Assembly: GCA_945921235.1 (NCBI GenBank)
Contig: CAMEKH010000002.1
Location: 1-62,122, forward strand
Length of the DNA stretch: 62,122 nucleotides
Origin: an uncultured Prevotellaceae bacterium
GTDB lineage: Bacteria; Bacteroidota; Bacteroidia; Bacteroidales; Muribaculaceae
Direction of reading: 5' to 3'
The notes below the pieces were generated by a model. The model saw nothing but the letters and a program-made list of their open reading frames with translations. It was not told the DNA's origin and made no database searches. Positions 46,998-53,672 of the stretch are shown piece after piece; the stretch's first letter is position 1; each line of letters starts with the position of its first letter. Both the position numbers and the translations under genes were made by a program.

Positions 46998-47656
46998 TAT
47001 TTATTGCTATTTGATAGAATTATTTTGATATTTTTATAGTGCTTATTTGTGCGCGTGCTGTATCACGCGTAAGAGGTTTTAAATCAATTTATTATATAGT
47101 GAATTGCGCCGATTTAAGTCTTTAAGAGTGTAATGCTATGCATAATTGGGTAGGAGTAGTAAGAAATTTTGAATTTTCAGTCGGTTGAGCATATAAATAG
47201 CAGAATAATTGTCGTTTTGGTAATTATACCACGCATAGTTTGCGTGTGTGAATGTGAATTGCTAAATATGATTGAGCAATTCAAATCGATTGTATGTTCA
47301 TGAGTTCGCATTTGGATAATGTAGAGTAGGGTAGTTGCATTTATTATTAATTGATTGGTGTCGTAAATATAAAAATAGAATTATTTACAAAACATACTTA
47401 TGAGCTATATACAATATTTTTAAATTGACATAAAATATTGATTTACAATTATTTATAATCATTATTTAAAGATTTTATGTAAATATATTGAAGTGTTGTG
47501 CGACCGGGTGGTAGTGTGAATGAATTCATCGATGAAATATTATGTAAATTGCATAAATACAATAAAATAGATGTAAAAACATAAATAATTTATTTAGGTT
47601 TGGAGTTGTGTGATGAAAACGGGAAATAAATGCGAATTACAATCGCAAACTTTACT

Positions 47657-47672
47657 ATATTTGCAAATATAA
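47657..47672 (+). promoter_or_regulatory. Upstream promoter/operator of the XRE gene: perfect 16-bp palindrome
   Basis: TATATTTGCAAATATA is its own reverse complement, and its first eight bases are a TAnnTTTG box. It lies 50 bases upstream of a nearly identical second site. No good TTG element precedes it. Confidence 0.5.
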
Positions 47673-47683
47673 ATATTAAAAAT

Positions 47684-47723
47684 TTTGATGTTTCAAAACA
47701 AAATAGTATATTTGCAAAATATA
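47684..47723 (+). promoter_or_regulatory. Main promoter/operator of the XRE gene: TTTG-N19-TATATTTG inside a palindrome
   Basis: TTTG at 47684-47687 and TATATTTG at 47707-47714 are 19 bases apart, the normal spacing. The box is part of TATATTT-GCA-AAATATA (47707-47723), arms of 7 bp. The start codon follows 19 bases after the palindrome. Confidence 0.6.
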
Positions 47724-47742
47724 ATTTCAAAACGTAAATAAT

Positions 47743-48288
47743 ATGGATATCGTTTCTCGCATCAAATTCTTCTTAAATTATAGGGGTATTGCGAGTTCCC
47801 AATTTGCTGATACTTGCGAAATACCTCGACCTACTGTTTCTCAGTTGCTAAATGGCAGAAATAAGAAGGTTAGTGACGAAGTAATATCTAAAATTCATAA
47901 TGCATATCCTGAATTATCAATTATGTGGTTGATGTTTGGTGAAGAACCAATGATAGTAAATTCAGAGCACAAATTGATACAGCCAAAAGTTGCTGAGAAT
48001 TTAAAAATTGAATCGAATTCCGAATCTATGTCAATCGATGAGAATCTCAAGCATCAAGATGAAAAGCGAATTTTGTTTTTTAACGATACTGAAGTGCCGC
48101 AAGATATCTCAAACGATTCAGAGAATAAATCTTCACAAATTCCAATATCGAGAGTAATTGAGAATTTTGCGAGAAGTGTTGAGCATAACGATGTAAATAC
48201 AGAAAAGAGTGGCGAAAAGCACATTGTGAATGTTATGGTATTCTATTCCGATAATAGTTTCGTATCATTTGTTCCCGAAAAACGTTAG
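47743..48288 (+). CDS. XRE/Cro-CI-type helix-turn-helix regulator
   Basis: 181 residues. The N-terminal 70 residues form a Cro/CI-type DNA-binding domain (SRIKFFLNYRGIASSQFADTCEIPRPTVSQLLNGRNKKVSDEVISKI), followed by the WLMFGEEPMI segment common in Bacteroidota XRE proteins. Residues about 80-150 are acidic, polar and low in complexity; the end (HIVNVMVFYSDNSFVSFVPEKR) is beta-like. The gene stands alone, AT-rich, between an unusual gap and tRNA-Arg. Palindromes overlapping both upstream boxes suggest self-control. No toxin, phage or partner gene is adjacent, so targets are unknown. Confidence 0.82.
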   Translation: MDIVSRIKFFLNYRGIASSQFADTCEIPRPTVSQLLNGRNKKVSDEVISKIHNAYPELSIMWLMFGEEPMIVNSEHKLIQPKVAENLKIESNSESMSIDENLKHQDEKRILFFNDTEVPQDISNDSENKSSQIPISRVIENFARSVEHNDVNTEKSGEKHIVNVMVFYSDNSFVSFVPEKR

Positions 48289-48304
48289 GTTTTCCGTACA
48301 TTTG

Positions 48305-48335
48305 TTGGATATTTGTGTTAAAAGCATTATCTTTG
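48305..48335 (+). promoter_or_regulatory. Promoter of tRNA-Arg (TTG-N20-TATCTTTG)
   Basis: TTG at 48305-48307 and TATCTTTG at 48328-48335 with exactly 20 bases between. The tRNA begins 21 bases after the box. Confidence 0.75.
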
Positions 48336-48356
48336 CAGAGCTTTTGCGAAAAGGTA

Positions 48357-48430
48357 GGTCCGGTAGCTCAGCTGGATAGAGCAACAGCCTTCTAAGCTGT
48401 GGGTCTTGGGTTCGAATCCCAACCGGATCA
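48357..48430 (+). tRNA. tRNA-Arg (anticodon TCT)
   Basis: 74 bases fold into a standard cloverleaf: acceptor GGTCCGG/CCGGATC with one G-T pair, D stem GCTC/GAGC, anticodon stem ACAGC/GCTGT with loop CTTCTAA (anticodon TCT, reads AGA), and T arm TTGGG-TTCGAAT-CCCAA. The discriminator is A and CCA is not encoded. It has its own promoter and terminator. Confidence 0.97.
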
Positions 48431-48432
48431 CG

Positions 48433-48459
48433 AAAGGAGTTCAAACGAACTCCTTTTTT
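48433..48459 (+). terminator. Intrinsic terminator after tRNA-Arg
   Basis: AAAGGAGTTC (48433-48442) pairs perfectly with GAACTCCTTT (48447-48456) around a four-base loop, followed by more T residues. It starts two bases after the tRNA. Confidence 0.9.
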
Positions 48460-48558
48460 CGGCTCCAAACGAAATAGAACTAACGATTATTACATTGATA
48501 CATAGATAGTACCTTTCTTTAATACAGCATCTTTGCTGTTGATAATGATTTTCATAGT

Positions 48559-48592
48559 AAAAAAAATTAGAGTACCCGCGAAGATACTCTAA
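48559..48592 (-). terminator. Intrinsic terminator of the 48619 lipoprotein gene
   Basis: On the minus strand TTAGAGTA (48592-48585) pairs with TACTCTAA (48574-48567), followed by a run of eight T residues. Confidence 0.9.
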
Positions 48593-48618
48593 CTTTCTAT
48601 ACTATTAAAAGACGGAAT

Positions 48619-49290
48619 TTAAAACAAATATTGTACGCCATCCAAATTCTCTAATAATTCCCTGTCAGAATCAGAATCTGCAAATAATTTAATAATTTTA
48701 GAAATAAACTCATATTGTTTAGTTGTCCAACCTTGACAATGCTCAAATTCAAAGTCGCAGAAGAATATCATTTCTTCAGGGGCTACTTGCTCTCCATTTT
48801 CTCCCTTTGAACGGAATCTATGAATCACAGCCCAACCATTAACTTCATCATCGTAGATGTCTTCTGTGGCATTTCTTAAATCAGCAATTTTATCGTTTAA
48901 TTTAGGATTTAATCTACCTAAATCAGATCTATATTCCTCAACTTCTTGTTTCGCTCTATTATACTCTCCACGAGAGAGTTCCGAATCGTAGTATTGAGTT
49001 GGAGCATATATTTCCATAGTAGATTGAGCTAAATCCATTTTTCGCTCAATAGATTCAATTTTAGAATATAATTCAGCAACCTCTTTAGTTGTTTCTAAAA
49101 CTTTTTCTATCTTAGAAATATTTATACGAGAACTATCAACTCTTGTTGATATTGCTTCATAACTTTCAGGATATGTCAGATAATCCTTAATACAATCCGA
49201 AACCAGTTTTTCGGCTTTGTCCTCATTAGAGAGTGTGCAGGAAGTAAAAATCAAAGCAACTGCACAGAACAATAGTTGTAGCTTTTTCAT
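48619..49290 (-). CDS. Predicted lipoprotein with coiled-coil region, function unknown
   Basis: 223 residues. The lipoprotein signal is clear: MKKLQLLFCAVALIFTSC with Cys18 as lipidation site. Residues about 22-50 resemble a small helical repeat (KAEKLVSDCIKDYLTYPESYEAI), a pattern seen in several unnamed Bacteroidota lipoproteins. Residues about 55-140 are charged and heptad-like (coiled coil). A compact end (about 145-223) contains WAVIHRFRSKGENG and FFCDFEFEHC with two nearby cysteines. It is monocistronic, with its own -7 box and a strong terminator, next to tRNA-Arg. I do not recognise a named family. Confidence 0.8.
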   Translation of the reverse strand: MKKLQLLFCAVALIFTSCTLSNEDKAEKLVSDCIKDYLTYPESYEAISTRVDSSRINISKIEKVLETTKEVAELYSKIESIERKMDLAQSTMEIYAPTQYYDSELSRGEYNRAKQEVEEYRSDLGRLNPKLNDKIADLRNATEDIYDDEVNGWAVIHRFRSKGENGEQVAPEEMIFFCDFEFEHCQGWTTKQYEFISKIIKLFADSDSDRELLENLDGVQYLF

Positions 49291-49312
49291 AATAGTAGTA
49301 ATTTAATTTACG

Positions 49313-49320
49313 CAAAGATA
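49313..49320 (-). promoter_or_regulatory. -7 box (TATCTTTG) for the 48619 lipoprotein gene
   Basis: TATCTTTG fits TAnnTTTG and lies 22 bases before the ATG at 49290. No TTG at the usual distance. Confidence 0.5.
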
Positions 49321-49909
49321 CTAACAATAATTAACATAGACCTCATTTTTGTTTAGATTTAGGAGATTTGTTTCTAAAAGGATATATTATTTAACATAAT
49401 ATTAATTATGTAACAAATGGGCGTGGAAATTATTTGTGTCCGGAGCTGCGGTAATCGTGTATTGTTATTTTGTATTGCTATTTACTTTTATGTTTATTCG
49501 TTTTTTCAGATAATCTTTTACACATAGTGCTGAAATTGATGCAAATATAGTATTTGCTGAAGTTGTAGAATATATATAAAATTATACTTATATATTTTAC
49601 AGAGTTACCTAACATAATTCCGCCAGTGAGAAGTCACAATAATTATCACAACTAATGATTTATCCGCAATATCGGGGCGCTATTTTGGCATTTTTATTGT
49701 TTTGATAATCTTAAAGAGCTAATAATGAATATGAGATAAACACAGGTATATATAGTCTTCAAATATCGATTCCTTATAATAAGTGAAAGCTTATGTTTTA
49801 TTCTACTGCATTATGTGCCACTCAATCATGCATAGGTGTAGCGCATATTATTCATTTAATGATAAGTTAAATTATTTATTGAATAATGGATTTGACCGGT
49901 TTTATTGGT
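49321..49909. other. Roughly 590-base gene-free region
   Basis: AT-rich DNA with no credible coding frame. I note a minus-strand TATATTTG box at 49542-49549 that leads only to a 15-codon basic frame, an AT palindrome (ACATAAT-ATTA-ATTATGT near 49398-49415) and a Fur-box-like imperfect palindrome near 49848-49868. None is convincing as a gene. Confidence 0.5.
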
Positions 49910-49940
49910 TTGGATATATTAAACATTATGATTAATTTTG
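49910..49940 (+). promoter_or_regulatory. Promoter of the THUMP-like methyltransferase gene (TTG-N20-TAATTTTG)
   Basis: TTG at 49910-49912 and TAATTTTG at 49933-49940 are exactly 20 bases apart; the ATG follows 23 bases later. Confidence 0.65.
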
Positions 49941-49963
49941 ACAATGACAATTGATATATAAAT

Positions 49964-51232
49964 ATGGTATCAGATAATTATAAAGTGTTGTTGAATAATA
50001 ATTTAACTTGTATTAATGATAATTTCTTCACATTCATAGAAGAGCACGAAGATGATGATGTGGAAAAATTAAGGCTGAAGCGATTTAGTAATCACGATTT
50101 TGATACGTCATTTGCTATTACCCAGATTGAGTGCAGGAAGAAGATTCGCAAGAAGTTGCCTGAGATTTATGGAAATAAGCGATTCCTTTTTCCTTCGGTA
50201 TTATCTACCGAGCAGTGTACGAGTGAGGTTGTTGCAAAATATCATGCTACAATAATAGGAGAAGTAGATAGCTTTCTCGACATGACCGGAGGGTTGTGTA
50301 TCGATGATTATTATATAGCTGATAATGTGAAAGAATTGCTATCAATTGAGAAAAATGAACATACGGCTGATATCAGTCGCTATAATATGTCGGAAATGCG
50401 AAAGAATATTAGTGTTATATCAGGTGATTCTGCTGAATATTTGCGTGGAGACGTGCGCCGATATGATGCAATATATATCGACCCTGCTCGCAGAGGTGTA
50501 AACCAGAGTAGAATGTTCGGGTTGCCCGATTGTGAACCTAATATCATTCCCCTACTCTCTCTTATCAAGAGTCATACTGATGTTCTTTACGTCAAAGCAT
50601 CTCCAATGCTTGACATTACTCAAATGCTAAGAGAAGTGAGTGATGTGACTGATATATGGGTCATTTCGCTAAGGAATGAATGTAAAGAGTTGTTTTTTAA
50701 GCTAGATTTTGCATTGAATAAAAGATTCACTATAGAAGAAAGTGCTGACAATATTTACGAAAGTCCTAAGGTTCACTGCATTAATTTTGTTGATGAAAAT
50801 ACTATGCAAGAGCTTAATTATAGCTATCTTCGAGATAAGACAACGAGCGATATTATAATATCCGATTGTGTGAAGCAATATATATATGAGCCAAATGCTT
50901 CAATTATGAAAGCAAATGCTTTCGGAGAAGTGTGTAGTCGATATAAGGTTGATAAAGTTGCTGTGAATTCACATTTGTTCACGAGTGGAGAATTGGTGCA
51001 TGATTTTCCGGGGAGGATATTTCAAGTAGAAGATGTGATACCATTCAAAGATAATTTGCTGAAAAAAGCTCTCAAAGGAATTAAGCGGATTAATGTGAGT
51101 GTGCGTAATTTTAAGTTGACAGCCGAACAATTGAAAAAACGTCTAAAAGTGTGCGATGGCGGTTCTAAATATTTATTTGGAACTACTGATGCCGGTGGAG
51201 AGATGAAAGTGCTGTTGTGTAGTAAGATTTGA
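49964..51232 (+). CDS. Class I SAM-dependent methyltransferase with THUMP-like domain
   Basis: 422 residues. An N-terminal helical part (about 1-90) precedes a Rossmann methyltransferase domain: motif I as SFLDMTGGLCIDDYYIA, acidic loop LLSIEKNEHTADISRYNM, then ISGDSAEYL and the family hallmark YIDPARRG. The C-terminal part (about 300-422) contains the THUMP-like end (FPGRIFQVEDVIPF, KRINVSVRNFKLTAEQLKKRLKV). Family members are thought to be RNA methyltransferases, but substrate and modified base are unknown. Motif I differs from the more usual LTCGLGVD form. It is monocistronic and convergent with smpB. Confidence 0.85.
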   Translation: MVSDNYKVLLNNNLTCINDNFFTFIEEHEDDDVEKLRLKRFSNHDFDTSFAITQIECRKKIRKKLPEIYGNKRFLFPSVLSTEQCTSEVVAKYHATIIGEVDSFLDMTGGLCIDDYYIADNVKELLSIEKNEHTADISRYNMSEMRKNISVISGDSAEYLRGDVRRYDAIYIDPARRGVNQSRMFGLPDCEPNIIPLLSLIKSHTDVLYVKASPMLDITQMLREVSDVTDIWVISLRNECKELFFKLDFALNKRFTIEESADNIYESPKVHCINFVDENTMQELNYSYLRDKTTSDIIISDCVKQYIYEPNASIMKANAFGEVCSRYKVDKVAVNSHLFTSGELVHDFPGRIFQVEDVIPFKDNLLKKALKGIKRINVSVRNFKLTAEQLKKRLKVCDGGSKYLFGTTDAGGEMKVLLCSKI

Positions 51233-51279
51233 TGCATTCAGTTCATGAGCGGCAAAAGCCAAATAGTAGCCTTAGATGC

Positions 51280-51732
51280 TTATTTCTTCATCATTCGGTC
51301 CATAATGCGCTTATCTTCGCGTTCCTTTATCGATTGACGTTTATCGTATACTTTCTTGCCTTTACCAATACCAATAACCATTTTCGCCAAGCCGCGCTCG
51401 TTGATAAATACACGAAGCGGCACTATTGAGAAGCCGCTCAGTTGGCTAAACTTCATCAGAGTGCTTATTTCCTTCTTATTTAGTAGTAGCTTTCGGTCGC
51501 GTCGCGCAGCATGATTATTGTATGAGCCATATTCATATTCAGCAATATACATATTTTTTACCCATACCTCGTTGTTATTGATAAAGCAGAAAGTGTCGGT
51601 CAGTCCGGCTTTACCTTTTCTTATCGACTTAATTTCTGTGCCGGTCAATACTATGCCTGCGGTGAATGTGTCGGAAATTTCAAAATCGAAAGTAGCCCGA
51701 CGATTTTTTATGTTGATTTGGTTGTTTGCCAT
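51280..51732 (-). CDS. smpB: tmRNA-binding protein SmpB
   Basis: Delivers tmRNA to stalled ribosomes in trans-translation. 150 residues: [35 protein letters not shown], then [35 protein letters not shown] and a basic C-terminal tail ([25 protein letters not shown]). It is downstream of the YIP1-like gene by 12 bases. The tmRNA gene itself is not in the window. Confidence 0.98.
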   Translation of the reverse strand: MANNQINIKNRRATFDFEISDTFTAGIVLTGTEIKSIRKGKAGLTDTFCFINNNEVWVKNMYIAEYEYGSYNNHAARRDRKLLLNKKEISTLMKFSQLSGFSIVPLRVFINERGLAKMVIGIGKGKKVYDKRQSIKEREDKRIMDRMMKK

Positions 51733-51744
51733 ATATTCTACTAT

Positions 51745-52296
51745 TTATACATTTGTGAATGATAAAGATAAATTAAGGATATATCCGATAAAAAAAGGAA
51801 TTATTATAGAGAATGCAGCAAGTATATAGAGAAACATATTGCCGGGATTGATACCAATATAATCGGCCGCTTTGTGCGAAGTGACAAATACATATAGATA
51901 GAAAATGTTTATAAAGAGCCATGGTGTAGGCAGCAGGTTGTTTGTGATGTTCAAAATTATTAGAATTACAAGGTTGTAAATAATGGCGGTATTAACGCGG
52001 TTGGCAACTTCTTTGCTGCTCACAATTGATGTGAAGAAACCTGTTAATATATAGCTACATATATGGTAAGCAAAATAATACTTGGTGAAATCAATTATAG
52101 CTTTTTGTATGCAATAGGATATTGTAGCTTTGTCGTGATAGAACATCTCAGCAAATGCTGTTATTGATAGTACTGCCAGCATAGGATAAAGAACCTTCGA
52201 TAACATTATTGCCGAAGGAACATTATATTTCTTTATGTTTGCCCATGCATCGGCAGGAGAAACAATCATCATCAATATGTTTTTTGTAAAACTCAT
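51745..52296 (-). CDS. YIP1-family integral membrane protein
   Basis: 183 residues with about five membrane helices. The N-terminal segment (NILMMIVSPADAWANIKKYNVPSAIMLSKVLYPMLA) is typical of bacterial Yip1/DUF1282-type proteins. Function is unknown. It shares a promoter region with the divergent FtsX-like gene and is probably co-transcribed with smpB. Confidence 0.7.
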   Translation of the reverse strand: MSFTKNILMMIVSPADAWANIKKYNVPSAIMLSKVLYPMLAVLSITAFAEMFYHDKATISYCIQKAIIDFTKYYFAYHICSYILTGFFTSIVSSKEVANRVNTAIIYNLVILIILNITNNLLPTPWLFINIFYLYVFVTSHKAADYIGINPGNMFLYILAAFSIIIPFFIGYILNLSLSFTNV

Positions 52297-52343
52297 TGCT
52301 ATTAATATATGCGTAGATTTATAAATATATATGCTATTTTCCG

Positions 52344-52351
52344 CAAAAGTA
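52344..52351 (-). promoter_or_regulatory. -7 box (TACTTTTG) for the YIP1-like gene and smpB
   Basis: TACTTTTG fits TAnnTTTG, 48 bases before the start at 52296. An identical box for the opposite gene begins 32 bases away. Confidence 0.5.
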
Positions 52352-52375
52352 CATAAAAATCGGCAGATTTTTGTG

Positions 52376-52383
52376 TACTTTTG
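52376..52383 (+). promoter_or_regulatory. -7 box (TACTTTTG) for the FtsX/LolC-like gene
   Basis: TACTTTTG fits TAnnTTTG and lies 22 bases before the ATG at 52405. Confidence 0.5.
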
Positions 52384-52404
52384 TATTGTTTTTAAGAATA
52401 AACT

Positions 52405-53661
52405 ATGAGATTTGAACTATTCATTGCCCACCGATTGAAACTTGGAGGTTCGGGAAGCCAAACCGTGGCTCCAAATCTCACAATAGCAATGGTGGGGATT
52501 GTCTTGGCGATTATTGTGATGATATTGTCAATCACAATAGTGTGTGGCTTTAAGAAAGAGATTTCAAACAAGATATATAATCTTGATTCTCACATAAAGG
52601 TGACAAATTCGGCTGTATTAGTTAACGGTAATAATTATTCTACGGTGAACGCCGATGATATTATGCCATTGCTTAAGCAACATTCAATAGCCGATTCTTT
52701 ATCAGTAATCAGCCTTATTGCCGAAAAACCTGCCATATTAAAGACCGATGATAATTTTAAGGGAATTGTTTTTAGAGGTGTTGATGATAACTTCGATTGG
52801 GAATATTATCGTGAGAATCTGGTGGAAGGTCGTGTGCCTGCTACCGGAGATTCGGCTGATGTAAACGAAGTAATAATTTCTCGAAAGATGGCTTCTCAGC
52901 TAATGCTCGGTGTAGATGACCGGATACTCACTTATTTCATTGACGACAAGGTGCGTGTGCGAAAATCGCATATTGTAGGTATTTATTCCACCGATTTCGA
53001 TGAATACGATGATATATATATTCTCGGAAGCATAAAGATTGTGCAGGGTGTGAATGGCTGGGACGAGCGCACAGGTACGTATATTGGCATTAATACTCGT
53101 TATATAAATGACGTAGCCAATCAGGCTTATTCTATCTATAATATTATTATGCGGTCAGTGATTGACAAGGACTCCCCTATTATGTATAGCGTGACCGACA
53201 CTACATATAACAATATGGCGTATTTTTCGTGGCTTGAATTGCTTGATATGAATGTAGTAATTATCATTATTCTGATGACTGTGGTATCGGCATTTACTTT
53301 GATTGCCGGGCTTTTGATGATAGTACTTGAGCGCATTAATATGATAGGAATATTGAAAACGCTCGGTGCTACAAATAGCACAGTGCGAAGAATATTCATC
53401 TATCTCACACAGAAACTGATAATCAAATCACTGTTTCTCGGCAACGTATTCGGACTGGCATTCGCAGTTCTTCAGCAGAATTTTCACTTCCTGAAACTCG
53501 ATGCCGAGTCCTATTACATTGCTTATGTTCCTGTGGAAATAAATTTTTCGTATATAATGCTGCTCAATATTGGAGTGGTTGTAGTGTCTTATATAACGCT
53601 TCTTGCCCCATCAATGATAATATCATATATTAAGCCTTCAAAGTCGATTAAATTCGAGTAA
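52405..53661 (+). CDS. FtsX-like ABC permease, LolC/LolE type
   Basis: Inner-membrane permease subunit, 418 residues. One N-terminal helix (about 28-50) is followed by a large periplasmic MacB-PCD-like domain (about 55-265) and three C-terminal helices (about 275-410), with the FtsX signature MVVSAFTLIAGLLMIVLERINMIGILKTLGATNSTVRRIF. This architecture fits the lipoprotein-releasing LolC/E family; the matching ATPase (LolD) is not next to it. It is convergent with nhaA with only 11 bases between stops. Confidence 0.88.
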   Translation: MRFELFIAHRLKLGGSGSQTVAPNLTIAMVGIVLAIIVMILSITIVCGFKKEISNKIYNLDSHIKVTNSAVLVNGNNYSTVNADDIMPLLKQHSIADSLSVISLIAEKPAILKTDDNFKGIVFRGVDDNFDWEYYRENLVEGRVPATGDSADVNEVIISRKMASQLMLGVDDRILTYFIDDKVRVRKSHIVGIYSTDFDEYDDIYILGSIKIVQGVNGWDERTGTYIGINTRYINDVANQAYSIYNIIMRSVIDKDSPIMYSVTDTTYNNMAYFSWLELLDMNVVIIIILMTVVSAFTLIAGLLMIVLERINMIGILKTLGATNSTVRRIFIYLTQKLIIKSLFLGNVFGLAFAVLQQNFHFLKLDAESYYIAYVPVEINFSYIMLLNIGVVVVSYITLLAPSMIISYIKPSKSIKFE

Positions 53662-53672
53662 TTGTAGCAAAA

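Larger units (their letters stand above)
46906..47742. other. 837-base gene-free AT-rich region with several inverted repeats
   Basis: No frame longer than a few tens of codons has a credible start. I see inverted repeats at 46944-46997 (branched stem-loop), 47052-47069 (CGCGTG/CACGCG), 47230-47246 (CACGCA/TGCGTG) and 47256-47282 (GAATTGCT/AGCAATTC), then a very AT-rich part with repeated TTATGTAAAT-like words (about 47390-47600), then the tandem promoters of the XRE gene. No DnaA-box cluster, tmRNA, 6S or SRP RNA was recognised. Confidence 0.6.

Noticed and set aside
46906-47742. Replication origin in the AT-rich gap
   Set aside because: No cluster of DnaA-box-like TTWTNCACA sequences, and no dnaA, dnaN or gyrB gene nearby.
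48357-48430. Active integrative element at tRNA-Arg
   Set aside because: No integrase, no direct repeat of the tRNA 3' end and no mobilisation genes in the window; kept only as a possible old site.
48265-48468. Small minus-strand frame across tRNA-Arg
   Set aside because: It overlaps the whole tRNA and its terminator. Such frames are a common tRNA artefact.
49495-49549. 15-codon basic peptide on the minus strand behind a TATATTTG box
   Set aside because: It is too short, with no ribosome binding site or conservation evidence.
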